Shown: one piece after another, positions 34,509-43,496 of the stretch
How the letters are laid out: every line of letters begins with the position of its first letter
Position numbering within the stretch: the stretch's first letter is position 1
Assembly (NCBI GenBank): GCA_910584265.1
Contig: CAJTZE010000011.1
Location: 6,682-70,681, forward strand
From: an uncultured Dorea sp.
Lineage (GTDB): Bacteria > Bacillota > Clostridia > Lachnospirales > Lachnospiraceae
Length of the DNA: 64,000 nt
Reading direction: 5' to 3'
Program-made: the position numbers and the translations under genes
Notes under the pieces: generated by a model
What the model saw: only the letters and a program-made list of their open reading frames with translations
Told to the model about the DNA's origin: nothing
The model's database searches: none

Positions 34509-34565
34509 GTGTTATACTATCTGAACAAAGAAAGTTTTAAAAAGATGTCAAGAAGGAGAGATATT

Positions 34566-34955
34566 ATGAAGATTGCAGTGACTTATGAAAACGGACAGGT
34601 GTTCCAGCATTTTGGACATACGGAGAAATTTAAGGTATACCATGTAGAAGACAATAAGGTTGTGGATTCGGAGATCGTGGATACCAACGGACAGGGACAC
34701 GGCGCGCTGGCAGGCTTTCTGCTTGGAGGCGGAGTGGATATGCTGATCTGCGGCGGTATCGGAGGCGGCGCCCGCACAGCGCTGGCCGAGGCGGGAATTG
34801 ACCTCTATCCGGGATGCTCCGGTGATGCAGATGAGAAGGTAGAGCAGTTCCTGGCAGGAACGCTTGTATATGATCCGGATACCGTCTGCAGCCATCATGC
34901 AGGCGGAGGGCATCACCACAGCGGACACAGTTGCGGCGAGCATGGCTGCCATTAG
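34566..34955 (+). CDS. NifX/NifB-like dinitrogenase-cofactor-family protein
   Basis: A 129-residue protein with the NifB/NifX fold: MKIAVTYENGQVFQHFGHTEKF at the start and a central ICGGIGGGAR glycine-rich turn. The last 20 residues are His- and Cys-rich (HHAGGGHHHSGHSCGEHGCH), a probable metal-binding tail. Members of this family bind iron or iron-molybdenum clusters or act as small metal carriers, and many non-fixing anaerobes have them. ATG 34566 has AGAAGGAGAG upstream. No nitrogenase genes are visible, so the metal partner is unknown. Confidence 0.9.
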   Translation: MKIAVTYENGQVFQHFGHTEKFKVYHVEDNKVVDSEIVDTNGQGHGALAGFLLGGGVDMLICGGIGGGARTALAEAGIDLYPGCSGDADEKVEQFLAGTLVYDPDTVCSHHAGGGHHHSGHSCGEHGCH

Positions 34956-34957
34956 TT

Positions 34958-35464
34958 ATGGCCGGGGAATATCAGCATATCCGGCATGGGTTTGAGCCGA
35001 TTTACGATGCACATTCCCGTGTTCTGATTTTAGGAACCCTGCCGTCGGTAAAATCCAGAGAACAGCAGTTTTATTACGGACATCCACAGAACCGTTTCTG
35101 GAGGCTTATGGCAGGAGTAACAGGAGAAGAAAAGGTTCCGGTATCCATCCCGGAGAAAACGCAGTTTCTTCTGAAACATCGGATTGCCATATGGGATGTG
35201 ATTGCGGAGTGTGATATTATCGGCTCCAGCGACAGCTCGATTAAACATGTGGTTCCGGCGGATCTGACACGGATCCTGGAGGAGGCGCCGATTGAGGGAA
35301 TCTACGCAAACGGCGCAAAGGCGTATGAGCTGTATATGAAGTACAGCTATGAGAAGACCGGGCGGGAGATCGTGAAGCTCCCGTCTACAAGTCCGGCCAA
35401 TGCGGCGTTTCAGATGGACAGGCTGGTGTCCGTATGGGGGAATGAGCTGTCCGGCATCCGGTGA
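34958..35464 (+). CDS. DNA-deoxyinosine/uracil glycosylase (HDG family)
   Basis: A 168-residue base-excision enzyme. RVLILGTLPSVKSREQQFYYG and HPQNRFWRLM form the active-site loop, and LPSTSPANA is the C-terminal DNA-intercalating motif. Family members remove deaminated bases such as hypoxanthine or uracil. The ATG is two bases after the preceding stop with only a weak ribosome-binding site, so it is probably translated by coupling; the in-frame TTG at 34931 is possible but would overlap the previous gene. Confidence 0.88.
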   Translation: MAGEYQHIRHGFEPIYDAHSRVLILGTLPSVKSREQQFYYGHPQNRFWRLMAGVTGEEKVPVSIPEKTQFLLKHRIAIWDVIAECDIIGSSDSSIKHVVPADLTRILEEAPIEGIYANGAKAYELYMKYSYEKTGREIVKLPSTSPANAAFQMDRLVSVWGNELSGIR

Positions 35465-35509
35465 AAGATGCCGGGCAGGCTTATAGGGAAATACGGACAA
35501 AAGCGTTCT

Positions 35510-36664
35510 TTAGTATTGAAACCGATCATAAAATAGCAGCCAGCCCGCTCTCCACCAGCGCATGATCTGCCACCAGCCCGCGCCGGACAGGCCGAATTCT
35601 TGTATCAGATCAGATTTGGCGGAGATACTTCTTACATCCTCGAACCATACCTCGTGCAGGACGCCGTCCTGCATATAGCGGAAATACGGGGACTGTGCCG
35701 TTTCGTCAAACTGGATCGCAGCGCCGTGTTGTATGGCGATCTGGACGGCTTCTACATTTCCGATAGTAACTGCTGTGGTGACACCCTGTTCGTAGGGAAG
35801 CGGCCAGTCGTAGCCATAGTTGGGAATGCCCAGATGGATTTTCTCAGGCGGTATTTCGGTAACAGCATATTCCACGACCCGGCGGACCATATTTAAGGGG
35901 GCGACAGCCATACTGGGGCCGTGCTTATAGCCCCATTCGTAGGTCATAAGGAGGACGGAATCGGCGGCGTCTCCTAACGCGGCGTAATCCTTGCCTTCAT
36001 ATAGAAGTCCCTTCTGGTCCGCAGAGGTCTTGGGGGCAAGGGCGGCGCTGACAGTATAGCCGTAAGGGCGGATCGTTTCAGCCAGTTCTGTTACAAATGC
36101 GGTAAAGGCATCCCGGTCTGAGCTTTTAATATATTCAAAATCTATGTCTATTCCTGCAAAATTTTTTGTCTGCAGGGTATCCAAAAGCTGATAAATCAAT
36201 GTCCATTTGTAGGTTTCGTTTTGTAATACGGAAGTGATCAGATTATTATTAAACTGGCCGGAGCTGTCCAATGGCGTAAGGGTAAGGATCGGCCGGACGT
36301 TCTGGCCTATGGCGGCCTGGATCATCCAGCGGTCATCGAGAGGAGGAAGAATCAGCGTGCCTTCCGGGGTGAAGCCGTAAGAGAAGATAAAAAGCTCTGT
36401 CAGGAAGGGCAGAGTCTGAGCAAGAACCCATGGGCTGATATAGGTGTAGGCGTATCCGCCGGTTTGGATGGAGGGCTTGGGGAAACTGCCGGTTTCTGCG
36501 GAGAGTGGAGCTTCGCCCGGATAGGTAATCAAAAGAGCCTGCCCGACGGCAAGGGCGTAGGGGTAGACAAGCTGGTTGTCGTAAATGACAGAATCGGCGG
36601 ATGTGCCGAAAGCCCTGGCAATGCTGTCAATTGTATCGCCCGGGGTGACTACATAGATATCCAT
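35510..36664 (-). CDS. LysM + GH18 enzyme, spore-cortex/YaaH type
   Basis: A 384-residue protein with one LysM peptidoglycan-binding repeat at residues 1-48 (MDIYVVTPGDTIDSIARAFG) and a GH18 barrel at about 60-384 containing GIDIDFEYI with the catalytic Glu177. The layout matches YaaH/YdhD-type spore coat or germination enzymes. I chose the ATG at 36664 because AGGAG is placed seven bases before it; the frame is open to 36772, but that start lacks a site. A CATATAAT box on the - strand at 36693-36700 could be a sigma-E -10 with a weak -35. It probably functions in spore coat or cortex remodelling. Confidence 0.88.
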   Translation of the reverse strand: MDIYVVTPGDTIDSIARAFGTSADSVIYDNQLVYPYALAVGQALLITYPGEAPLSAETGSFPKPSIQTGGYAYTYISPWVLAQTLPFLTELFIFSYGFTPEGTLILPPLDDRWMIQAAIGQNVRPILTLTPLDSSGQFNNNLITSVLQNETYKWTLIYQLLDTLQTKNFAGIDIDFEYIKSSDRDAFTAFVTELAETIRPYGYTVSAALAPKTSADQKGLLYEGKDYAALGDAADSVLLMTYEWGYKHGPSMAVAPLNMVRRVVEYAVTEIPPEKIHLGIPNYGYDWPLPYEQGVTTAVTIGNVEAVQIAIQHGAAIQFDETAQSPYFRYMQDGVLHEVWFEDVRSISAKSDLIQEFGLSGAGWWQIMRWWRAGWLLFYDRFQY

Positions 36665-36867
36665 TGGAGGCTCCTGAAAATAGGTTCCATTCATTATATG
36701 AAAAAGAATGGATTCTGTTACCGGAATGCCTGAGGGTGTGGACGGCGGTGCTGTGCGTGTACTTTGTATCATTTTTACATGCGATGTCCTTGACCGGTAA
36801 TTTGGATGCGTGGTAAAGTAGAGAGTATAGATTTTACTATGAGAGAAAGAATGAGAGGACTACGAAT

Positions 36868-38181
36868 ATGAAGAAAAATAATCCAAAGGCATTGCTGCCG
36901 ATCGTCGTGTTCCTGGTGCTGTATCTGGGGCTTGGAATCCTGTTTGAATATGTGATGAAGATTCCCATGGGATTTTACAATATCCCGATCGTGACGGCAT
37001 TTCTTGCGGCGATCCTGACGGCCTGCCTTCAGAACAGGGAATTGAAATTTGACGACAAGCTTAGCATAATGGCTCAGGGCATGGCTGACAAGAATATTAT
37101 TACGATGCTGCTGATTTTCCTGACTGCGGGTACCTTCGTGGGAGTGGTAGGCAGAAGCAGCGCCGAGAGCGTGGCGTATTTTATGCTGTCGCTGATCCCT
37201 GCGCGGTTTGCGGTAGCAGTTTTATTTGTGGTTGCCTGCTTTGTATCCACTGCAATGGGAACCTCGGTAGGAACGATTACACTGATCACGCCGATCGCGG
37301 CGGCGGTTTCTGCGGCATCCGGCTTCAGCCTGCCGCTGTGCGTAGGTTCGGTGATGGGCGGCGCCATGTTCGGCGATAACCTGTCTTTTATATCGGACAC
37401 TACGATCGCGGCATGTAATGGCCAGGGCTGTGCTATGAAGGATAAGTTCCGGGAAAATTTCTGGATTGCCCTTCCGGCTGCGCTGGTTACGCTGGTGCTG
37501 ATCCTGGTGCTTTCCATGAACACTGATTTGAACGGATCTGTAACACAGGAATATAATCTGATCCAGATTATTCCCTATGTGCTGGTTCTGATCGGCGGAG
37601 TGATCGGAATCAATGTATTTGTAGTGCTTCTGGCAGGGATTGTGTCAGGAGCGGCAATTATGCTGGTAACCGGGCAGATTGCTCCGGTGGAGCTGATCGG
37701 AAATATGGGTTCCGGTGCCTCCGGAATGTTTGAGACCTGTATGGTAGCGGTTCTGGTATCCGCCATGTGTGCCCTGATCCGGGATTACGGCGGGTTTGAA
37801 GCCCTGCTTTCTGCAATCCGCAGAGTATTCAAAGGAAAGAAGGGCGGACAGCTCGGCATGGGACTTTTGGTTTGTGCGATGGACATTGCTACGGCGAATA
37901 ATACCGTTGCCATCGTTATGGCCAACCCCATTGCTTCCGAGATGTCGGCGGAATACGGAATTACGCCCAGGAAGGCGGCGTCTATCCTGGATACCTTTTC
38001 CTGTATTTCTCAGGGGGCGATCCCTTACGGAGCCCAGATGCTGGTGGCGCTGTCTGCAGTGAATGAACTGGGCTATGAGCTTTCGGCATTTGATGTGATA
38101 CCGAAGCTGTTCTATCCGGGACTCTTGTTAATAAGTTCATTGATATTTATTTTTGTAATTCCGGACAGGAAGAAGGCCTAG
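36868..38181 (+). CDS. NhaC-family Na+/H+ antiporter
   Basis: A 437-residue protein with 11-12 hydrophobic segments and the family signatures VACFVSTAMGTSVGTI, GGAMFGDNLSFISDTTIAA and DMATANNTVAIVM-like (here CAMDIATANNTVAIVMANP). The family exchanges sodium or protons, and related NhaC members can exchange organic acids. There is a possible promoter (TTGACC at 36790, TAAAGT at 36814, 18-base spacer). The downstream gene is a response-regulator relic starting five bases after the stop. Confidence 0.9.
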   Translation: MKKNNPKALLPIVVFLVLYLGLGILFEYVMKIPMGFYNIPIVTAFLAAILTACLQNRELKFDDKLSIMAQGMADKNIITMLLIFLTAGTFVGVVGRSSAESVAYFMLSLIPARFAVAVLFVVACFVSTAMGTSVGTITLITPIAAAVSAASGFSLPLCVGSVMGGAMFGDNLSFISDTTIAACNGQGCAMKDKFRENFWIALPAALVTLVLILVLSMNTDLNGSVTQEYNLIQIIPYVLVLIGGVIGINVFVVLLAGIVSGAAIMLVTGQIAPVELIGNMGSGASGMFETCMVAVLVSAMCALIRDYGGFEALLSAIRRVFKGKKGGQLGMGLLVCAMDIATANNTVAIVMANPIASEMSAEYGITPRKAASILDTFSCISQGAIPYGAQMLVALSAVNELGYELSAFDVIPKLFYPGLLLISSLIFIFVIPDRKKA

Positions 38182-38185
38182 AAGC

Positions 38186-38604
38186 ATGATACATATTGCA
38201 ATCTGTGATGATGAAGAGAAGTTTGTGAGTCATCTGACGGGGCTGATCAGGCAGTATGCGGCAGAGAACAGTGAGGAGATTAAGATAACCGCATATTATG
38301 ACGGCCTGAATCTGATTGAAAATATGATACCTCCATTGACCTTATTTTTCTGGATATTCAAATGAAGATGGTGGACGGTCTGCATACGGCGGAGCGGATC
38401 CGGAAGCAGGAAGGGGATCGCGCAGGAGCTTTCGGCGCATCATTTCGTCCGGTGCCACAGCAGTTATCTGGTGAATCTCGCCTATGTGAAGGGAGTTAAG
38501 AAGCTGGAGATCACGCTGATTACCGAGGAGGTGCTGCCATCAGCCAGCCCAGGCGCAGGGAATTCATGGAGCAGTTAACAGAGTACTGGGGGGATATGTT
38601 ATGA
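38186..38604 (+). pseudogene. LytTR-type response regulator remnant
   Basis: The first 47 codons encode an intact receiver start (HIAICDDEEKF). At about 38325 a frameshift moves the continuation LIFLDIQMK into another frame. An internal deletion near 38415 then joins the receiver to the LytTR DNA-binding domain (FVRCHSSYLVNLAYVKGVKKL). A second frameshift near 38540 places the last section (REFMEQLTEYWGDML) in a third frame. The terminal TGA overlaps the next ATG as in a functional operon with a histidine kinase. At least two frameshifts and one deletion make it nonfunctional. Confidence 0.88.
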
Positions 38605-38980
38605 TACGGTTTTTGGATTTCCTTTCTTACGCGCTTCAATGGGCATATGTTCTGGTGTTTTTTCTGGTGTGCCACTCCTTTTTATCCCTGCGTCAGAATA
38701 TGTTGTTGCGGGTATTGGCGTTCTTTGTAGGGGCGCCGATTTTTGTTGTCATTGTATACTCCAATGACTTAGTGAATCTTCTGGCTCCGCTGGCGGGATT
38801 TTTCCTTTATACGGAGATGTTTTTTTCGGGGCGTTTTATCGAGAAGCTTACGGCGGTGCTGGTATTTTATCCGGCGGTGATCGCGGTCAATTATCTGACG
38901 AATGATATCGGCAGCAGGCTGTTTTTCGGACTGACAGGTGCGCCGGCAGAAGAGGGGATGGGGTGGATCAGAGAAATGCT
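38601..38980 (+). pseudogene. Truncated membrane histidine kinase, 5' part only
   Basis: About 127 codons encode four or five hydrophobic segments, as in the sensor part of AgrC-like/GHKL kinases that pair with LytTR regulators. The frame enters the IS200-like sequence near 38980 and continues into it as nonsense, so no kinase core remains here. The ATG has GGGGGGATATG before it and overlaps the stop of the regulator remnant. It is broken by the insertion and a probable deletion. Confidence 0.82.
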
Positions 38981-39475
38981 TATCACCACCCCCCGCTTCA
39001 AGTGGGGGTTTGAAAAACGCCCCAAGGGCTCTGTTACTGATCGCCTGAAAGGCGGGTGTTGCAAGCATATATTACTTGCTGCCGCTAAAAAGCGGCTCCC
39101 TCACTTTCTTCTTTCCGAGATTCTTCTGACTGTTCCCGAATATATTTCTTTATGGCATCCTCTGTTACATTTCCTACCGTTGCCACATAATATCCTCTTG
39201 CCCAAAATGCTTTATTCCATTTACTTTGTTGCTCCGGATGCCTGTCATATATCATTAGCGTACTCTTCCCTTTTAGGTATCCCATAAAATTTGATATACT
39301 TATCTTTGGTGGAATACTCACGCATATATGCACATGGTCAACACACACAGCCTCCTATTCTTGAGATTGGCTTGCAACACCTTTCTCATATTAGCATAGG
39401 AGGCTTTTTTATAGAATCTTCTTCGCTACAGCTTACTCTATTCTCCCCAGCATAGCTGGGGGATTAGCAATTTCA
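38981..39475 (-). mobile_element. IS200/IS605-like element, internally deleted
   Basis: Both ends have the subterminal hairpins of this family: CCCCC-GCTT/AAG-TGGGGG at 38989-39008 and a perfect CCCCAGC-ATA-GCTGGGG at 39445-39461. Between them is the C-terminal part of a TnpA transposase on the - strand. At about 495 bases it is shorter than an intact tnpA-only element of about 700, and it shows an inverted CCTCCTAT/ATAGGAGG pair near the lost transposase start. It could be mobile only if TnpA is supplied in trans. Confidence 0.82.
39085..39348 (-). pseudogene. tnpA: IS200-type Y1 transposase TnpA, N-terminus lost
   Basis: The 87 visible codons match the C-terminal part of TnpA. The metal-binding His-x-His (DHVHICVSIPPK), GYLKGKST and FWARGYYVATVG precede the catalytic tyrosine region IKKYIREQ. 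Full-length family proteins have about 40-60 more N-terminal residues. Upstream in the same frame a TAG stop appears two codons before the visible start, so the 5' part is gone. It is enzymatically dead as it stands. Confidence 0.87.
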
Positions 39476-39844
39476 TTTACGGGGCGGACGGGATTATCTT
39501 AGACGCGGCGGCTAGAGACGGCAATCATTTCCCGGAAAAAGGAATTTGCCATGATCCAGAGCGTTGGGATGACGAAGCGCCAGCTTAGATGGATGCTGGC
39601 CTTCGAGGGGCTTGATTATGCGGGAATTACATTGGTTACTTCCTATGTGCTCAGTGTTTTCACTGTGGGTGTTGTGGTGCGGAGGATTGCGGAGGAAGGC
39701 TATACATCGACGTTCCGATTTACACTGCTTCCCCTTGCGGTATGTACTCCGATTCTTATCGGGCTGGCTGTTCTGATACCGTATATCTGCTTTAAAAATC
39801 TGGAGAAGCAGAGCATTACGGAACGGCTGCGGATAACAGATTAG
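39476..39844 (+). pseudogene. C-terminal fragment of an FtsX-type ABC permease
   Basis: From about 39522 the frame reads AIISRKKEFAMIQSVGMTKRQL, the conserved cytoplasmic coupling segment of FtsX/BceB-like permeases, then two membrane helices and the ending FKNLEKQSITERLR. The gene's first two-thirds or more are missing; upstream of the fragment the frame is closed by a TAG. The junction lies next to the IS200-like relic, so the element and a deletion probably removed the intervening genes. Confidence 0.85.
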
Positions 39845-39882
39845 ACGCCGCTATTTTGAATGACAGGCAGGAGAAGACTGGG

Positions 39883-39911
39883 TTGACTTTCTGCAATAAC
39901 TATGCTAGTAT
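39883..39911 (+). promoter_or_regulatory. Vegetative promoter of the acyl-CoA ligase gene
   Basis: TTGACT at 39883-39888 and TAGTAT at 39906-39911, spaced 17 bases, with an extended TG. It lies 39 bases upstream of the ATG. Confidence 0.7.
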
Positions 39912-39950
39912 TGACTTCAATGGATAAAAGCGTTAAAGGGGTAAAGCGAG

Positions 39951-41585
39951 ATGCCGATTACAGAGATATTAGAAGAAAATTGCAGGAAATACGGAGAGGA
40001 TATCTGTCTGGTGGAGATCAATCCACAGCAGCCGGAGGACAGGCGTATCACATGGAAGGAATATGAGCTGATGGAGCCGACTCCCTTTGTACATTACCGC
40101 AGGGAGATTACCTGGAATGTATTTAATGAGAAGGCGAACCGTTTCGCCAATCTGCTGTTAAGCCGAGGGGTGAAGAAGGGTGACAAGGTAGCGGTTCTCT
40201 TGATGAACTGTCTGGAATGGCTGCCGATCTACTTCGGGATCTTAAAGACCGGGGCGCTGGCGGTGCCGCTGAATTTCCGTTATTCTGCCGAGGAGATAGA
40301 GTATTGCGTGAATCTGTCCGATACGGATGTGCTGGTATTTGGACCGGAATTTATCGGACGTGTGGAGGAGATTGCAGATTCGATTGTAAAGAACCGGCTG
40401 CTGTTCTTTGTGGGCGACGGCTGTCCTTCCTTTGCAGAGAGCTATGTACAGCAGACGGCCAATTGCTCCGGCTTGTCACCGGATATTAAGCTGGCGGATG
40501 AAGACGATGCTGCAATCTATTTTTCATCCGGAACAACAGGCTTTCCCAAGGCGATCCTGCACAACCATGAGAGCCTGATGCATTCCTGCAGGGTAGAGCA
40601 GAACCATCACGGGCAGACAAGGGATGATATTTTCCTGTGTATTCCGCCGCTGTACCATACCGGTGCTAAGATGCACTGGTTTGGAAGCTTCCTGACAGGC
40701 TCGAAGGCAGTCCTGCTGAAAGGGACGAAGCCGAAATATATTATGGACGCTATTTCTCAGGAGAAATGCACGATCGTATGGCTGCTGGTTCCGTGGGCAC
40801 AGGATATTCTGGACGCCCTTGATCGTGGAGATATTAAGCTGGAGGATTATGATCTTGACCAGCTGAGACTGATGCATATCGGCGCACAGCCGGTTCCGCC
40901 GAGTCTGATTAAGCGTTGGAAAGAGTATTTTCCCCATCATCAGTATGACACCAATTACGGCTTAAGTGAGTCCATCGGACCCGGTGCAGTGCATCTGGGC
41001 GTGGAGAATATCCACAAGGTGGGTGCGATCGGCAAAGCAGGATATGGCTGGAAAACGAGGATCGTGGATGAGAACGGCGCAGATGTGGAGCCGGGCGGCG
41101 TGGGAGAGCTGATCCTGCAAGGGCCGGGCGTTATGACCTGCTATTACCACGATGAAGAAGCAACAAAGGAATCGCTGAAAGACGGCTGGCTTTACACCGG
41201 AGATATGGCACAGGAGGATGAGGACGGATTTATCTTTCTGGTAGACCGGAAGAAGGATGTTATTATCAGCGGAGGTGAGAATCTGTATCCGGTACAGATT
41301 GAAGATTTCTTCCGAGCACATAAGGCTGTGAAGGACGTTGCAGTAATCGGCCTTCCGGATAAGCGGCTGGGCGAGATTGCGGCCGCAATAGTGGAGATCA
41401 AAGAGGGAGCGGAGTGTACGCAGGAGGATTTGGAGCTGTTCTGTAAGAAGCTTCCCCGGTATAAGCGTCCGCACAAGTACATATTTGCAGAGGTACCCAG
41501 AAATGCCACCGGTAAGATTGAGAAGCCGAAGCTTCGGGAGATTTACTGCGGTAAGAGGTTGGTTGAGATGCAGAATAAGGGTTAA
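39951..41585 (+). CDS. AMP-forming acyl-CoA ligase
   Basis: A 544-residue class I adenylate-forming enzyme. The AMP-binding P-loop is IYFSSGTTGFPKA, followed by NYGLSESIGPG, YTGDMAQEDEDGFI and a C-terminal lid with the acyl-adenylate Lys in NATGKIEKPKL. These motifs look intact. It should activate a carboxylic acid with ATP and attach it to CoA (or to a carrier). The acid is not predictable. The N-terminal region has an unusual duplicated ITWKEYE/ITWNVFN start. It has its own promoter and terminator, so it stands alone between remnants. Confidence 0.9.
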   Translation: MPITEILEENCRKYGEDICLVEINPQQPEDRRITWKEYELMEPTPFVHYRREITWNVFNEKANRFANLLLSRGVKKGDKVAVLLMNCLEWLPIYFGILKTGALAVPLNFRYSAEEIEYCVNLSDTDVLVFGPEFIGRVEEIADSIVKNRLLFFVGDGCPSFAESYVQQTANCSGLSPDIKLADEDDAAIYFSSGTTGFPKAILHNHESLMHSCRVEQNHHGQTRDDIFLCIPPLYHTGAKMHWFGSFLTGSKAVLLKGTKPKYIMDAISQEKCTIVWLLVPWAQDILDALDRGDIKLEDYDLDQLRLMHIGAQPVPPSLIKRWKEYFPHHQYDTNYGLSESIGPGAVHLGVENIHKVGAIGKAGYGWKTRIVDENGADVEPGGVGELILQGPGVMTCYYHDEEATKESLKDGWLYTGDMAQEDEDGFIFLVDRKKDVIISGGENLYPVQIEDFFRAHKAVKDVAVIGLPDKRLGEIAAAIVEIKEGAECTQEDLELFCKKLPRYKRPHKYIFAEVPRNATGKIEKPKLREIYCGKRLVEMQNKG

Positions 41586-41590
41586 ATAAA

Positions 41591-41633
41591 TATAAGGCAT
41601 ATCAGATAGTCGATTCTATCCGATGTGCCTTAT
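41591..41633. terminator. Bidirectional terminator after the acyl-CoA ligase gene
   Basis: ATAAGGCATATCAGATAG pairs with CTATCCGATGTGCCTTAT apart from two mismatches, around a short loop, with T-rich tails on both strands. It can serve both the + strand ligase and the - strand remnant opposite. Confidence 0.72.
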
Positions 41634-41667
41634 TGATTCCTGTATAGGTGTATGCACACCTGTGTAT

Positions 41668-42111
41668 CTACAGATCAAAGGTTTCCAGATCGTCAGGTAC
41701 ATAGAGATTCCCATGATAATATCTGGAGCCCTCTTCGGTATATAATTTTTTCCGTTCACTCAGATGCGTTTCCTCGGTATGGTAAAGGAGAAGATTCGGG
41801 ATGCCTAGATTTTCCGCAAGCTGGCAGGCCTCCTTCACGGTACTGTGGTGTTTTTCATAAGGCTTGAATTTATCGGCTTCCCCAAACAGGCAGAGGGCTT
41901 CATGCAGGAGCCAGCTGCTGCCCTCTAAGTATAAAGTACGTCTGTCGGTGCTGTCAATGAAATGTGCGCGGATTTCACATACGTAGTCAATAACAGCCAT
42001 CATAGCCGCAAAGTTTGAAGCGTCTACGCCCCAGTCTTCCACATCAATAGCGGCGTGGGGTGCATGCTGTACAGCGCCGCAAACAACTGGATGCCTCCAG
42101 AACGGATAACA
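41668..42111 (-). pseudogene. C-terminal remnant of an MBL-fold hydrolase (RNase Z-like)
   Basis: An open stretch of about 147 codons without a start. It contains HAPHAAIDVEDWG, HHSTVKEACQLAENLG, LLLYHTEETHLSERKKLY and a C-terminal YVPDDLETFDL, the order found in the second half of RNase Z-like metallo-beta-lactamase proteins. The HxHxDH catalytic half is absent, and a TAA closes the frame at 42112-42114. The upstream end abuts a different + strand gene fragment, so the break is a deletion or rearrangement junction. Confidence 0.8.
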
Positions 42112-42164
42112 TTATTCTTGCAATTGCGGCAGTTGCAATTATCCTTGGATTGTGCTTAAATTAA
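42087..42164 (+). pseudogene. C-terminal tail of a lost membrane protein
   Basis: The + frame reads ASRTDNIILAIAAVAIILGLCLN and then stops at 42164. It resembles the last membrane helix and tail of a transporter or small membrane protein. There is no start and no body, and it overlaps the end of the - strand remnant, marking the rearrangement junction. The original family cannot be named. A transporter beside glycerate kinase is an inference. The stretch from 42165 to 42313 has no further gene. Confidence 0.35.
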
Positions 42165-42313
42165 ATGGGAAAAAGCCGGAGCCATAGAAGAAAATACTGG
42201 AAAACTTAAGTGATGTGATAAATATGTGGCTTACATTCAACATTTATCGTGGCAAGCACAGGAATTAACGTTATACCGGCCAACCAAAAAAACAACTAAT
42301 TAAAGGTGATGGT

Positions 42314-43465
42314 ATGAAGATAACAATAGCGATTGATTCTTTCAAGGGAAGCCTTACTTCTATGGAAGCCGGGACTGCGGCAATGGAAGGTGTGAAAGCG
42401 GCGTTTCCGGATGCGTCCGTCTATGTGCGTCCCCTTGCAGACGGAGGGGAAGGAACGGTGGAAGCCCTTGCTGACGGAATGGGCGGCCGGATACAGTGCG
42501 TGACGGTTACGGGGCCTCTTGGGGATCCGGTGGAATGCAGCTACTGTATCATCGAAAAAGAAAAAACAGCTATCATAGAAATGTCCGGGGCGGCTGGTAT
42601 CACTCTGATACCGGCGGCCAGGAGAAATCCGTTGTATACGACTACGTACGGCGTAGGCGAGACAATAAAGGATGCGCTTAAGAAGGGATGCCGTAAGTTT
42701 ATCATTGGTATCGGCGGAAGTGCGACGAATGACGGCGGCATAGGGATGCTGCAGGCATTGGGGTACGGCTTTTACGATGCTGCCGGAAACGAGGCGCCTT
42801 ATGGGGCGGCCGGCCTTGAGAAGCTGGCGGTGATCGAGGATAAGAATGCTATGCCGGAATTGAAGGAGAGCGAGTTTTTCGTGGCGTGTGATGTGACCAA
42901 TCCTCTGTGCGGAGAGAATGGCTGCAGTGCCATATATGGACCGCAGAAGGGAGCCGGCCCGGAGATGGTTGAAATAATGGATGGCTGGATGCAGAAGTAT
43001 GCTGAGCTTGCAGAAAAAAGCTATCCTAAAGCAGACAGAAACCGTCCGGGAACAGGAGCGGCAGGCGGACTCGGCTTTGCATTTTTGACTTTTCTGAATG
43101 CTGTTTTGGAGCCGGGGATTTCTATTGTGCTCCGGGAGACAAATCTGGAACAATATGTAAAGGATTCGGATCTTGTTATTACCGGAGAAGGCCGCCTGGA
43201 TGGACAGACGGCAATGGGAAAGGCACCGGCAGGTGTTGCAGGGCTGGCGAAAAAATATAAAAAACCTGTGATTGCATTCGCCGGCTGCGTGGCGGAAGAT
43301 GCAGGAGCATGCAATGGCTGCGGCATTGATGCATTCTTCCCGATCTTAAGAAAGCCGGTAACGCTGGAACAAGCGATGAAGAAAGAGAATGCCCGGAAAA
43401 ATATGGCGGCGGCAGTAGAACAGGCTGTCAGACTGTGGAACGCAGGAAGGGCTGCTGATGACTAA
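42314..43465 (+). CDS. glxK: Glycerate kinase
   Basis: A 383-residue enzyme phosphorylating D-glycerate, of the GlxK/GarK family. Signatures are the N-terminal IAIDSFKGSLTS, GGEGTVEAL, GGSATNDGGIGML, VACDVTNPLCGENG and LVITGEGRLDGQT. All look intact and the length is normal. The ATG follows AAAGGTGATGG, a good ribosome-binding site. It feeds glycerate into glycolysis as 2-phosphoglycerate (or 3-phosphoglycerate in some members). Its expected transporter or dehydrogenase partners are not intact in the window. Confidence 0.94.
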   Translation: MKITIAIDSFKGSLTSMEAGTAAMEGVKAAFPDASVYVRPLADGGEGTVEALADGMGGRIQCVTVTGPLGDPVECSYCIIEKEKTAIIEMSGAAGITLIPAARRNPLYTTTYGVGETIKDALKKGCRKFIIGIGGSATNDGGIGMLQALGYGFYDAAGNEAPYGAAGLEKLAVIEDKNAMPELKESEFFVACDVTNPLCGENGCSAIYGPQKGAGPEMVEIMDGWMQKYAELAEKSYPKADRNRPGTGAAGGLGFAFLTFLNAVLEPGISIVLRETNLEQYVKDSDLVITGEGRLDGQTAMGKAPAGVAGLAKKYKKPVIAFAGCVAEDAGACNGCGIDAFFPILRKPVTLEQAMKKENARKNMAAAVEQAVRLWNAGRAADD

Positions 43466-43496
43466 CTGATATTCAGTTTGTGTGTGTAAAATAAAA

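Noticed and set aside
36665..36772. A 36-residue N-terminal extension of the LysM-GH18 protein.
   Set aside because: The extension has no signal-peptide character, its start lacks a ribosome-binding site, and the LysM domain begins exactly at the internal ATG with AGGAG before it.
38976..39287. C-terminal part of the 228-codon frame starting at 38601 as real protein.
   Set aside because: From about 38980 the sequence is the end of the IS200-like element, so the translation there is nonsense joined to a truncated kinase.
39951..41585. Bile-acid CoA ligase (BaiB) as the identity of the acyl-CoA ligase.
   Set aside because: The enzyme class fits, but the N-terminus does not match what I recall of BaiB and no other bai genes are present. 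A general acyl-CoA ligase call is safer.
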